A stretch of DNA of 64,000 nucleotides from Azospirillum sp. TSA2s (lineage in GTDB: Bacteria; Pseudomonadota; Alphaproteobacteria; Azospirillales; Azospirillaceae), in the NCBI RefSeq assembly GCF_004923315.1, contig NZ_CP039647.1, positions 863,213 to 927,212 of the forward strand, read 5' to 3'. The notes under the pieces were generated by a model, which was given only the letters and a program-made list of their open reading frames with translations, did not search any database and had not been told where the DNA came from. The position numbers and the translations under genes were made by a program. This document shows, in pieces, positions 34,665 through 42,631 of this stretch (position 1 is its first letter; each line of letters begins with the position of its first letter).

Positions 34665-35174
34665 TCAGGCGGTGCGCTCGGGTTCCTTGTAGATGCGGGC
34701 GCGGACGGCGCAGTCCTTGGCCTCCAGCAGCTTGCGCAGGGCGGTGGTGCGCTCCGCATTGGCCGGCAGGGTGTCGACGATGGTCTGCGCCAGATCGTGG
34801 AAGGGCTTGCTGTGGGCCTGCAGGTGTTCGGGCAGGTGCTGGTAGGCGAAGAACTGCAGCATGCGGTCGGTACCGTGGGGCGGCTCGTCCGTCGCCGCAT
34901 GATAGCCCGCCTCGAACGCAGCCTTCGGGCTGTGCGACTGGTAGCCGTCCTCGTAGACGATGAAGTAGTCGCCGACGGCGGGCGTCGAGCGGGCGAAGAA
35001 GCCGGCGGCGGGCGCGAAGGTGTGCGCCTCGCCGGTGGGCAGCAGGATCGTCAGGGTGTGCGCGACCGGGTCGGCGACGACGATGGGGGCGGCCAGCACC
35101 CGCTTATGGCAGACGAAGACCGAGAGGGCGAGGCCCAGGGCCGCGACCAGGGCAGTGCGAACGGAGCGGGACAT
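34665..35174 (-). CDS. Membrane-anchored protein with Acb2/Tad1-like hairpin
   Basis: 169 residues in three parts. Residues 1-29 look like a signal or anchor (RTALVAALGLALSVFVC). Residues about 30-95 hold PAVGDYFIVYEDGYQSHSPK, a motif I know from small phage proteins of unknown role. Residues about 105-165 (MLQFFAYQHLPEHLQ, KPFHDLAQTIVDTLP, ERTTALRKLLEAKDCAVRAR) have the LP-ER-AL-KL-EAK-A-A spacing of the helical hairpin family that includes the cyclic-nucleotide sponges Acb2 and Tad1. That relation is from memory and not tested. If the anchor is real, the domain may not face the cytosol, which would argue against a sponge. A strong terminator follows. Confidence 0.5.
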   Translation of the reverse strand: MSRSVRTALVAALGLALSVFVCHKRVLAAPIVVADPVAHTLTILLPTGEAHTFAPAAGFFARSTPAVGDYFIVYEDGYQSHSPKAAFEAGYHAATDEPPHGTDRMLQFFAYQHLPEHLQAHSKPFHDLAQTIVDTLPANAERTTALRKLLEAKDCAVRARIYKEPERTA

Positions 35175-35204
35175 GATGGGGTCCGTGGTTGTGGTCGGAA
35201 AAGG

Positions 35205-35390
35205 TCAGTCTTCGGCCGGCTCGCGCCGCTGGGTCCGGTCGACGCGCGCCAGCTCGGCATCGAGGGCGGGAACCGTGGTCGTCCAGCCATCCATCGCGCC
35301 GACCAGCAGGCAGCCATCCGGAACGCGGCTCAGCGGCACCGCCAGCACCTCGGAGGCGCGGGCGTAGGCATCGGCGATCACGTCGCTCAT
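35205..35390 (-). CDS. Small hypothetical phage protein
   Basis: 61 residues, MSDVIADAYARASEVLAVPL, then LLVGAMDGWTTTVPALDAEL, with a charged end (DRTQRREPAED). It starts 7 nt after the large terminase stop. Function unknown. Confidence 0.5.
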   Translation of the reverse strand: MSDVIADAYARASEVLAVPLSRVPDGCLLVGAMDGWTTTVPALDAELARVDRTQRREPAED

Positions 35391-35397
35391 GGCGGCC

Positions 35398-36882
35398 TCA
35401 GCTGTCGTGGAAGACGGGCGGCACGTAGCTGTTGTTGATCTCGACCGGCGGCACGATGGCACCGGTGCGGAAGGCGTCGGACCCGTGGGATGCCCAGTCG
35501 TGCCGGGGCTTGTTCTTCCAGGTGCCGGTATCCTCGTCCCAGTCCTTGCGGTAGTTGCGCAGCGCCTTGATCCCGAGCGCGCATTTCTCCGCATCGAACC
35601 AGCACTGCCCGAGGAGACTGCGCACAGCCTCGATGCCGTCGGCGATCTCCAGCCGTGGGGCGGTGTCGAAGTTGATCCCCAACCCCTGTGCAGCCTCCAG
35701 CCGGCTCTTGCCGGTGCTCAGCTCGCGGACGCTGATGTCGTGCGGGGCGACATGCCGGCCGTAGTAGTAGCCGCGGTCCCGCAGCTGCCGGGCGTAGTAG
35801 GGCAGCCCCTCGCCGCTGGCCTCCAGATAGTCGATCAGCCGAACCTCGCGGCCCAGCCGTTGCACGAACCAGATCGCCATCTGGTCGTCCATGCCGAGAT
35901 CCCACCATGTCTCGACCGGGATGCTGTCGTCATAGGGCACGCGCCCGATGCGTCCCTCCCGGTCGGCCTTCGCCATCTGCTGGCTGTAATAGGCCCCCTC
36001 GATCGATGCAGCGAACGCCTCATCCGGGGTGGACGGGTATTCGCGCTTCATGTCGTCGCCCTGCGTCTCGGCCTTCTTGACGTACCAAGCCTTCTGCGCC
36101 GGGGTCAGGGCGATGCCGTGCCGCTCCTCCAGGTCCCGGAAGTACTTCGCCCAGGGGTCGACGATTGCGACGCCCTCGGCCGGCAGGGTGTATTCCGGGT
36201 GCCGGTGCCACGGGTAGAAGTGGAACTTCCAGTCCATCTCCGTCAGCCGCTCTCCGGTGCGGGCCTTCGTCTGCGCCGTCTGGCACATGTCGAAGAAAGC
36301 GCCCTCCTGCCCTTCCGCCGTGGACTCGATGAACGCGATCTGCCCGGCCTGGATGGTGTTCAGCGCGCCGGTGATGATTTCCCGCGCCTTCTCCGGGTAC
36401 TTCGCGCAGATTTTGCCGAACTCGGAGATGTGCAGATACTGGAGCGTGCCGCCACGGAGCGAGGTGCCGACACGGATCAGGCTGTTGTTGCCAAGCTCCA
36501 TCGTCGTCGTGTTGTCCCGCAGGATCGGTACCGCCGCCTTCACACCCTCCGGCAGGTTCTCATACGGGAACTTGATCTTGTCACGGAAGATCGCCTCGGC
36601 ATTGTCGCGGGTGTCGGCAACGACGCCGGCCCTGGTGTCCCGGTAGAAGACGCAGACATCCAGCAGGTAGATCTGGATGAAGGTGGTGAAGCCGAGCTGG
36701 CGCGCCTTCAGGATCAGGTTGAGGTGGCTCATCTCCCGAAGGAGTTGTTCCTGCGCCCAGTTCATCTGGAACCGGACCCGCTTACCCTCCTTGTTCGTGA
36801 TCCAGTAGAGGTTGTTCAGCCGCCAAGCCTGGTCCCGGAACTGGTCAACCAACCCCACCGGGACGCGGGCGGCCTGTGGCAT
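35398..36882 (-). CDS. terL: Terminase large subunit
   Basis: 494 residues. The ATPase part shows a deviant Walker A (LILKARQLGFTTFIQIYLLD, about 57-76) and a Walker B (LQYLHISEFGK, about 147-157). The C-terminal nuclease part has ETWWDLGMDDQMAIWFVQ with candidate metal-binding Asp residues and RHDWASHGSDAFR near the end. TerL pumps DNA into the procapsid and cuts the concatemer. It overlaps the small terminase gene by 38 nt. Confidence 0.9.
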   Translation of the reverse strand: MPQAARVPVGLVDQFRDQAWRLNNLYWITNKEGKRVRFQMNWAQEQLLREMSHLNLILKARQLGFTTFIQIYLLDVCVFYRDTRAGVVADTRDNAEAIFRDKIKFPYENLPEGVKAAVPILRDNTTTMELGNNSLIRVGTSLRGGTLQYLHISEFGKICAKYPEKAREIITGALNTIQAGQIAFIESTAEGQEGAFFDMCQTAQTKARTGERLTEMDWKFHFYPWHRHPEYTLPAEGVAIVDPWAKYFRDLEERHGIALTPAQKAWYVKKAETQGDDMKREYPSTPDEAFAASIEGAYYSQQMAKADREGRIGRVPYDDSIPVETWWDLGMDDQMAIWFVQRLGREVRLIDYLEASGEGLPYYARQLRDRGYYYGRHVAPHDISVRELSTGKSRLEAAQGLGINFDTAPRLEIADGIEAVRSLLGQCWFDAEKCALGIKALRNYRKDWDEDTGTWKNKPRHDWASHGSDAFRTGAIVPPVEINNSYVPPVFHDS

Positions 36883-37357
36883 CGATCAACCCCATCATCT
36901 CGCGCAGCGCATCGTCGGCGGAGTGCTGCACCTTGTCGGTGAACATCCCGAGGTGCCGGCCGAGCAGTTCCAGGTTCGGCGTCTTCGGCGCCAGCTTCAG
37001 GACGAAGTTTCCCTGCTTGTCCCAGGACCAACCGGCAATGACGCGGCGGACATGCTCGGGCAGCAGGGCGATGTCCTCGGGCTTGGTGATCGGCCGGCGA
37101 ACGAGGTCAGCCGGATCGAACAGCGCCATGCGGGCCAGCTCCTGGACAACGAGATCCGCGGTGATCTCGGTGCGCTGGGAACGTGCGGCCTGACCCTCTT
37201 GGATTGCAGCCTGTATCTTAACATCGCTCAACAGTCGCGATGCCTGCTGCGCCGCCGTCCGCTCGCTGTATCCGCACCGGATCGCAGCCTGTGTCGCGTT
37301 CAGATCGACAAGGAACTCCTCGACGAACCGCCGCTGTTTGCTGTTCAGTTCCGCCAT
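36845..37357 (-). CDS. terS: Terminase small subunit
   Basis: 170 residues, with the Terminase_2 (PF03592) N-terminus: LNSKQRRFVEEFLVDLNATQ followed by AAIRCGYSERTAAQQASRLL, a helix-turn-helix for pac or cos recognition. The rest forms helices for oligomerisation (LGRHLGMFTDKVQHSADDAL). It recruits TerL to phage DNA. Confidence 0.88.
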   Translation of the reverse strand: MAELNSKQRRFVEEFLVDLNATQAAIRCGYSERTAAQQASRLLSDVKIQAAIQEGQAARSQRTEITADLVVQELARMALFDPADLVRRPITKPEDIALLPEHVRRVIAGWSWDKQGNFVLKLAPKTPNLELLGRHLGMFTDKVQHSADDALREMMGLIDATGRPRPGGVG

Positions 37358-37403
37358 CGCCTTGGACGCCGCCCATTGCCGGGGGTGGCCCTCTGCTGGT
37401 GGT

Positions 37404-37640
37404 TCAAATCACGTCGTCGTCCAGATCTGCCCGGAAGCTCTGCCCGGCATAGGGCGCGGTGCGCTTCGTCTCCTGCTCGCCCATGCCTATGCCGGCGTAC
37501 GGCAGGCAACAGTCGTCCTCACGCGACGTGACGGTGCCGGGACGATAGGCGCGGTCGGGCGTGGTTGCCGCAGAGACGGTGCGCGGCCAGCCGTATTGCT
37601 CGGCGCCGGGCGGGTTGAGCTTGCGGTAATAAGGCATCAA
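37404..37640 (-). CDS. Small hypothetical phage protein
   Basis: 78 residues, MMPYYRKLNPPGAEQYGWPR, with two adjacent Cys (DDCCLPYAG) and an acidic end. Its start overlaps the stop of the membrane protein gene. Function unknown. Confidence 0.5.
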   Translation of the reverse strand: MMPYYRKLNPPGAEQYGWPRTVSAATTPDRAYRPGTVTSREDDCCLPYAGIGMGEQETKRTAPYAGQSFRADLDDDVI

Positions 37641-37831
37641 GGGCCTCCCTGCTCGCTACGGTCGCGAGCTCTGGCGTTGCGGATGCGATAGGCGAGCAGC
37701 GCGATGGTCAGCCCGAGGATGATGATCTGCAGGACGGCGCTGATGGTCCCGAGCCACGCCGCGAGCGATAAGCCGCCGCCGGCATACCCGACATCCTGAC
37801 CGATCTGGGGCATGGGCTCTCTCCAGGCCAT
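37637..37831 (-). CDS. Small single-pass membrane protein, first late gene
   Basis: 64 residues with one membrane helix (LGTISAVLQIIILGLTIALL) followed by a basic tail (YRIRNARARDR). An internal ATG at 37813 is an alternative start. It is the first gene of the late arm. Size and topology would suit a pinholin-like or holin-modulating protein, but the lysis genes lie 26 kb away. Confidence 0.5.
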   Translation of the reverse strand: MAWREPMPQIGQDVGYAGGGLSLAAWLGTISAVLQIIILGLTIALLAYRIRNARARDRSEQGGP

Positions 37832-37861
37832 AGACGGCCTCGCGCTTGATCCAGAATGCAG

Positions 37862-37892
37862 AAAACCCGCCGAGGCGGATGCCAGGGCGGGT
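37862..37892 (-). terminator. Intrinsic terminator at the head of the late arm
   Basis: On the minus strand a 7-bp stem ACCCGCC/GGCGGGT (37865-37871 with 37886-37892) is followed by TTTTC. It lies between the NusG-like gene and the first late gene, where lambda has the Q-dependent terminator. Confidence 0.7.
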
Positions 37893-37956
37893 CGATGATG
37901 GCGGGCGCTTCCACGGCTACCGCAGTCCCATCCCGGACACCGGGGAGACCATGTGT

Positions 37957-38000
37957 GGACATGCTATGTCCGCTAATCCTTTATAATTGGTTAAACCTAC
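37957..38000 (-). promoter_or_regulatory. Candidate late promoter/operator region
   Basis: A perfect dyad GGACAT-N3-ATGTCC (37957-37971) is followed by an AT-rich block (37972-37996) that reads TTATAAAGG on the minus strand and TATAAT on the plus strand. Just beyond is GGTT-A-AACC. No good -35 box is visible on either strand. The location, downstream of the NusG-like gene and upstream of all late genes, makes it the likely start or control point of late transcription. Confidence 0.4.
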
Positions 38001-38005
38001 CACCA

Positions 38006-38581
38006 TCACGCCGCATTCCTCCCGCTCCGGCTGATCGGCCGCAGCGCCATTACCGACGCCTCCACCGGCGTTGTCCGGCCAAAGATGTTCACCAGCACCC
38101 GCGCCATTTCGCGCCGTTTATCAGCCCATTCGACCAGCACCGCCGAGAAGTCCCGGAACGGGCCGTCGATCACCTCCAGTGCCTGCCCTGTCTCCCAATC
38201 GACCATCGGGCCAGGGACTGGGCGTGCCGGCCGGAGGTCGACCATGCCGCCACCCGCCTCCAGCCGTTTGGCGACGCGGCGCAGCGCCAGACGCGGCACA
38301 TGGACCGGCATCCCGCCGTGACCGCAGACGACGCACTGCACGCCGACGGTCGATCGCAGTGGCCGGAAGTCCTGATCGAAGTCGACGCCGACGAAGACAT
38401 ACCGACCGAACAGCGGGCGGCTGACGGTCTCGATGCGGCCGGGGCCGTTCCGGCGCTCGGTCAGCGCCATCGGCAGGAATGCGCGGTAGTCCTGCGCCTC
38501 CAACTGCCTCGCCGCGGTCGCCTGCTGGCCCGGCTTCGACAGGACGGCGAACCACTCGCGGTCGCTGAACTGGTCGGTCAT
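38006..38581 (-). CDS. NusG/RfaH-like antitermination factor
   Basis: 191 residues. The NGN domain is visible from DREWFAVLSKPGQQATAARQ through YRAFLPM to SRPLFGRYVFVGVDFDQDFR. The C-terminal KOW-type part is ALEVIDGPFRDFSAVLVEWA. NusG paralogues of the RfaH type ride on RNA polymerase and suppress pausing and termination on chosen operons. The gene closes the left early operon and precedes the late arm, the place of lambda Q. Several intrinsic terminators downstream fit an antitermination role. Possible alternatives: general elongation factor or coupling factor. Confidence 0.8.
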   Translation of the reverse strand: MTDQFSDREWFAVLSKPGQQATAARQLEAQDYRAFLPMALTERRNGPGRIETVSRPLFGRYVFVGVDFDQDFRPLRSTVGVQCVVCGHGGMPVHVPRLALRRVAKRLEAGGGMVDLRPARPVPGPMVDWETGQALEVIDGPFRDFSAVLVEWADKRREMARVLVNIFGRTTPVEASVMALRPISRSGRNAA

Positions 38582-38787
38582 CGGCGGGGCTCCTTGGAGG
38601 CTTCATGGGCGGAAATCGCCGATCGGATATCCTCCCCCTCATGCCGGCAGCCCCAGTACATGCAGGCCTGATTGCGGGTGCAGGAGGAGGGGCTGTGGCA
38701 GTGGTGCGGCCATGCATTGCGCTCAGTGGCGCGCGCCGCTTCCACCTTGGCGCGCTGAGCGGAGTACCAATCTTCGCCGTCAGCCAT
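38578..38787 (-). CDS. Small Cys/His-rich protein
   Basis: 69 residues from the ATG at 38787. It contains HHCHSPSSCTRNQACMYWGC followed by RHEGED, enough Cys and His for one zinc site. It overlaps the NusG-like start by 4 nt and the upstream gene by 8 nt. Function unknown. Confidence 0.5.
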   Translation of the reverse strand: MADGEDWYSAQRAKVEAARATERNAWPHHCHSPSSCTRNQACMYWGCRHEGEDIRSAISAHEASKEPRR

Positions 38788-39028
38788 TTGCCACCTCCCT
38801 CTCGTCTCCACGCCGCGGATGCGGCTGGATTTCCTTCGCCAGGATCAGCTCGGCCCGGACGCGCCGGACACAGGCCAAGCAAGCCGGCGGGAACTGGGTG
38901 GGCGGCGTCATGTCCGGCCCATAGGCCCGACAGGAGGCAGCGCCATCGAACTCCCAGCCGTTGCCACGGGGCTGGAGCTTCTCAGCCTCTGGCTTGCCGC
39001 CGATGGTCAGGCAGGCGGGAAAGGTCAT
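38780..39028 (-). CDS. Small Cys-containing phage protein
   Basis: 82 residues from the ATG at 39028. [20 protein letters not shown], then AASCRAYGPDM and FPPACLACVRRVRAELILAK. Four Cys suggest a small metal-bound fold. It overlaps the upstream gene by 4 nt. Function unknown. Confidence 0.5.
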   Translation of the reverse strand: MTFPACLTIGGKPEAEKLQPRGNGWEFDGAASCRAYGPDMTPPTQFPPACLACVRRVRAELILAKEIQPHPRRGDEREVANG

Positions 39029-39240
39029 TCGGCGCCTCCAATTCGGCCGATAAGCTGCGTTACGATCCACAGCCATCCTGCGTTGGTCACGATCATCCCG
39101 AGCCAGCACAGGAGGCCAAGCTTCAGAGCGCGCTTGGCGACCCGCTCCCACCGATCTGCAAGCGCCTGTCCGTCGCGCATTTCATCGATAATGGCCCGCT
39201 GCGCTTCCAGCGGCAGAGCGATGAACTGCTCGTCGGTCAT
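39025..39240 (-). CDS. Small membrane protein
   Basis: 71 residues. An amphipathic helix ([20 protein letters not shown]) precedes one membrane segment ([20 protein letters not shown]). It overlaps both neighbours by 4 nt, so it belongs to the early operon. Function unknown. Confidence 0.5.
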   Translation of the reverse strand: MTDEQFIALPLEAQRAIIDEMRDGQALADRWERVAKRALKLGLLCWLGMIVTNAGWLWIVTQLIGRIGGAE

Positions 39241-39629
39241 TCGACGCTCCCGTTGCTGACGGTGGCGACAACCCGCAGAGCGCGGGCTTGGTTCGGCAGG
39301 CGCTCCAGGGCACCGCGTGCGACAAGCCCCTCGATCAGGCGGTGGACACCGGATTTGCTGGCGAGGCCTAGGGCGCGGGCCATCTCGTCGAAGCTGGGGC
39401 TGACCCCGCGCCGCTCGCGCTGGTACCGGGCGATGAAATCCAGCAGGAGGCGCTGCTTGGGCGTCAGGCCGGCACGGGTCGGGCGCTTCGGCGCCTTGGC
39501 GGCCAGCTGGGCTTTCAGCCGCTCGACCTCCGCCTCCAGCACGATGTTCCGGGCCTGCAGTCGGCGGATGGTCTGCGCCATCGCGGCGGTGTCTTCGGGC
39601 ATGGTCAGGGTTCCGGTGGTCATGGTCAT
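39237..39629 (-). CDS. DNA-binding protein with LexA-type winged helix
   Basis: 130 residues. An N-terminal coiled coil ([20 protein letters not shown]) leads to a LexA_DNA_bind-type domain: [20 protein letters not shown], then [20 protein letters not shown] and [14 protein letters not shown]. The LexA autocleavage domain is absent, so it cannot be inactivated by RecA in the LexA manner. The coil suggests a dimer. Possible regulator of phage or SOS genes. Confidence 0.7.
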   Translation of the reverse strand: MTMTTGTLTMPEDTAAMAQTIRRLQARNIVLEAEVERLKAQLAAKAPKRPTRAGLTPKQRLLLDFIARYQRERRGVSPSFDEMARALGLASKSGVHRLIEGLVARGALERLPNQARALRVVATVSNGSVE

Positions 39630-39633
39630 GTCC

Positions 39634-40311
39634 TCAATCGGCGGCTTCGGGGGTATCGGGGAGGAAGTGGCGGATCATCGCTCTCGGGATTTCGCAGGCC
39701 GGGTCGTTTGGTGGTGGCCCCCAGGTTCCTCCGGCGGTCCAGAACCCATTCGATGCGAAGCCACGCAGCCGACGCTCGTACGCCTCCAGCAGCTCCCGGT
39801 CCTTAATTCCAAAATCCAAAATCTCTCCCGCCCCCCCGTGGGGGGTTAGGGGGGTATTCTGGTTTCTGGCCTCTGGCCTCTGGGTGTTATCCCCACCCTT
39901 AACCCGGCCCTTAACGCCCCCCTTATCCGACGGCGGATTTCCCTTTGTTTTGCAAAGGGTTGGGTTGCCCCCGGATTTCCCAACTTTTCGCGCCGTTTGG
40001 GCCTTCTTGTGGTCACGGGTCATGCGCCGCGAGTAGATCACGCCCTTGCCGTTCCGTGAGAAAACTCCAGCCGCTTCCAGCTCGGCGATCAGTTCGGCGA
40101 GGTGGTCCGGGGTGGAGCCTGTCAGGGAGGCAAGTTGCGTGTCGGTCACGGGCCGGCCGTTCACCAGCAGGTGCCCATAGGGATCAGCCTCGTGCATGAT
40201 GCACATGCACTCGATCCAGAGGCCGCGAGCGGCCAGGGAGACGACGCGAAGCGACTGGTCGGCACGCCAGTCGGATGGGAAGAACTTCAGCCAGGGTTGC
40301 TCGGCGCTCAC
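39634..40311 (-). CDS. DUF1376-like phage replication protein
   Basis: 225 residues. The N-terminal 110 residues have the pattern of phage replication-initiation proteins: [56 protein letters not shown] and [20 protein letters not shown]. This is a winged-helix layout as in DUF1376 and O-like proteins. A basic linker and a C-terminal tail ([15 protein letters not shown]) follow. It may mark the origin or load helicase. It lies 6 nt after the nuclease gene. Confidence 0.6.
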   Translation of the reverse strand: MSAEQPWLKFFPSDWRADQSLRVVSLAARGLWIECMCIMHEADPYGHLLVNGRPVTDTQLASLTGSTPDHLAELIAELEAAGVFSRNGKGVIYSRRMTRDHKKAQTARKVGKSGGNPTLCKTKGNPPSDKGGVKGRVKGGDNTQRPEARNQNTPLTPHGGAGEILDFGIKDRELLEAYERRLRGFASNGFWTAGGTWGPPPNDPACEIPRAMIRHFLPDTPEAAD

Positions 40312-40317
40312 GGTGGG

Positions 40318-41112
40318 TTACTCCGCCGCTTGGGCCGGCGCGGCTGCCGGGCTGGTGAAAAGTTCGGGATAGGCATTCGGCCGCACCTTCGGCAGCCAGA
40401 CCGGCGCATCGGCCTTAACCTTCGCGTAGACGTCGGGGTGCTGTTCGGAGAAGTTCGGCATCCGATCACCAGCCACAAAGGCGCCGCCCTCCGGCCGCAG
40501 CCAGTCGTATCCCGGGGTGATCCAGCGCCGCGCATCCATGCCCAGCGCCTTGAAGTCGGCACGGGTGACTAAGCCGGTCAGTTCGATCAGCGCTGTCACC
40601 TTCAGAGCGGCGATCTTCCAGTTCGTGAGTTGCACCGGCGCCGGCCGCCCCGGAACGACGTCCGGCACATAATCCGGCAGCGGGCAGCGCTTGGTCGGGC
40701 AGCTTTCGTGCCAGTCACCGCCCCAAAGCGAACCTTCGGCGGATCGCGGCAGGGCCGGGAAAAAGCCCACAGTCTTGGTGCCGCGGTAATTCTCGTGGCT
40801 GTGGATCCGAAGGACCGTCAGACCGCAGTGTTGGGCGATTGTCTCAAGCCCGCCGCCAGCACCATTCGGCACCAGTACAGCACGGCAGTCCGGCCCGAAG
40901 CCTTCGTGGCTCCGCTCCAGCGCTTGCGTCAGAACCTGCGCATTGAGGCGCAGCTTGGCCTCGACACCGATCTGGAATCCGTCGGCGTTGCGGACCAGCA
41001 GGATGTCCCAGCCGGCGGTTTCGGCGTAGCTGGTCCAGTCCGGACCGATCTCGGAGACGAAGGCGGCGCACATCTCGGCTTCGCTGGCGAAGTGCTTGCT
41101 CTTGGCGGTCAT
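40318..41112 (-). CDS. PD-(D/E)XK-like nuclease domain protein
   Basis: 264 residues. Residues about 25-75 show a restriction-like core: ETAGWDILLVRNADGFQIGV and EAKLRLNAQVLTQALER, that is Asp, then Glu-x-Lys, then a helix with Gln. The remaining part is unassigned and ends in an Ala/Pro-rich tail. Such proteins in phage replication operons process DNA ends or host DNA. It overlaps the upstream small gene by 4 nt. Confidence 0.6.
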   Translation of the reverse strand: MTAKSKHFASEAEMCAAFVSEIGPDWTSYAETAGWDILLVRNADGFQIGVEAKLRLNAQVLTQALERSHEGFGPDCRAVLVPNGAGGGLETIAQHCGLTVLRIHSHENYRGTKTVGFFPALPRSAEGSLWGGDWHESCPTKRCPLPDYVPDVVPGRPAPVQLTNWKIAALKVTALIELTGLVTRADFKALGMDARRWITPGYDWLRPEGGAFVAGDRMPNFSEQHPDVYAKVKADAPVWLPKVRPNAYPELFTSPAAAPAQAAE

Positions 41113-41309
41113 CGCGCATCCTCCAGCATGTCCGTCTGCTGCTCGCGCGCCTTCTCCCTAGCGGCCATGCGCTCCAGCTCGGTGGCGAGGTCGTCATAGG
41201 CGATGGCCGCGGCGCTGCCGGTGCGGGTGGTCTTGCGGATCAGTTTGGCGCGGTTGCGGGCCACGGAGGCGGCCAGTTCCAGGCCGGGGGCGGTGTTGGC
41301 GGTCGTCAT
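41109..41309 (-). CDS. Small helical protein
   Basis: 66 residues, one charged helix set (AIAYDDLATELERMAAREKA). It overlaps both the methyltransferase gene and the nuclease gene by 4 nt. Function unknown. Confidence 0.5.
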   Translation of the reverse strand: MTTANTAPGLELAASVARNRAKLIRKTTRTGSAAAIAYDDLATELERMAAREKAREQQTDMLEDAR

Positions 41310-42631
41310 TCCGCGGCACTCCCGAACAGCGGCAGCGGCTCAATCTCCTTGCCCTTGGCGACCTTGCCCGGCAGTGCGAAGGCCCCTTCGCCTGCGTAGT
41401 GCTGGCAGCGGGCAACGAGGATCCGAAAATAGTCCGGGTCGCGCTCGCACAGGATCGCCCGGCGCCCTTCGGCGAGGCAGGCCACTCCAGTGGTGCCGGT
41501 GCCGGCGAAGCCGTCGAAGACCGTCTGTCCGCGCTGCGGGCAGGTCAGCCGAACGAGCCAGCGGGCCAGGGCGAGCGGCTTGACGGTAGGGTGGCTGACC
41601 AGATGCGATGTATCGGCGCGGCCATGCTGGTGCGCACCCATCGCGCGGGCCGGGCCGGCCGTCTCGCACACCGGGCACCAGAACCAGCGATCATCCTCTG
41701 CGGCCTTGGCCTCGTAGAAGAAGCGCGAGGCCGAGCCAGTGTCGCCATGGCAGATCATCGGTGTTCCGTTCGGGCGGCTTTCTACTCCGTATGCCGCCCC
41801 GCGGTTGCCATTGCGATCAGCGCTTGACGCGCGCTTAACCGCTCCGGTGCCGCTGGTCAGCGTGCCGAACGCCTCGAAAGCCTCCAGCACCTCCGGCGAT
41901 CCGTCTTGGACCACGTTGGCGGGCCAGCGGCCGGAAACGTGCCCAGCGCTACGTCCAGAGTTGTTCAGCCCATCGCCGTAGCAGGCGATGCTGTCGCCAC
42001 CGGATTGCGCCCCGGATGCATGCCATTGCTCGTCCGTCGCCACGCGGGCCGCATCGATATCCAGTGGACCGACGCCATGCTGCAGCCAATTCGCCGTCCC
42101 GGTCCCTTCCATGGGCTTCTGCCCCATGAAGATCGGCTCCAGGGCCGGCTTGAGGGACTGCCCGCCATAGCGGAGATGATCGGTCTCCGGGGCCTTGAGG
42201 CGCGTCGCCTTAGGCATGCCGGAGCCGAAGATCCAGCCCAGCATCGGGTGAGTGACGAAGCCGGCATCCTCGATGGCGACCGACATGCGGCCGAACCCGC
42301 GGCTGCTGGCGAAGGCGGTCAGGTAACCGCCTGGCAGCAGCGCATCGAGGTGCAGGCGCCACGTCTCGGGGTCGAAAGCGATGTCGCCGCCGTCCCACTC
42401 CTTACCCATGAAGCCCCGAGAGGCGCGAGCGAACGCACCATCTGTTCCATGGACGGCCGGCGCGGCACCTTCCTTGCCGAACCGCTTCACGATGCTGGTC
42501 AGGTGGTAGGGCGGATCGCTGTGCATCGCGTGCACGCGTTCGCCGCGCTCCTTCATGAGGCGCAGCACGTCGCGGCAGTCCGCGTTGTAGGCGACGATCC
42601 GGCCGCCACCGATGATGACGGGCTCGATCAT
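41306..42631 (-). CDS. Beta-class DNA methyltransferase
   Basis: 441 residues from the ATG at 42631, which overlaps the helicase stop (ATGA). The catalytic DPPY (HAMHSDPPYHLTS, residues 39-42) comes first and the SAM-binding FxGxG block (VFDGFAGTGTTGVACLAEGR) near the C-terminus, the order of beta-class N6-adenine or N4-cytosine enzymes such as CcrM. The long middle, about 330 residues, is the target recognition region and ends with a CPVC pair. No restriction partner is adjacent. It may protect phage DNA or change host GANTC-type regulation. Confidence 0.85.
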   Translation of the reverse strand: MIEPVIIGGGRIVAYNADCRDVLRLMKERGERVHAMHSDPPYHLTSIVKRFGKEGAAPAVHGTDGAFARASRGFMGKEWDGGDIAFDPETWRLHLDALLPGGYLTAFASSRGFGRMSVAIEDAGFVTHPMLGWIFGSGMPKATRLKAPETDHLRYGGQSLKPALEPIFMGQKPMEGTGTANWLQHGVGPLDIDAARVATDEQWHASGAQSGGDSIACYGDGLNNSGRSAGHVSGRWPANVVQDGSPEVLEAFEAFGTLTSGTGAVKRASSADRNGNRGAAYGVESRPNGTPMICHGDTGSASRFFYEAKAAEDDRWFWCPVCETAGPARAMGAHQHGRADTSHLVSHPTVKPLALARWLVRLTCPQRGQTVFDGFAGTGTTGVACLAEGRRAILCERDPDYFRILVARCQHYAGEGAFALPGKVAKGKEIEPLPLFGSAAE

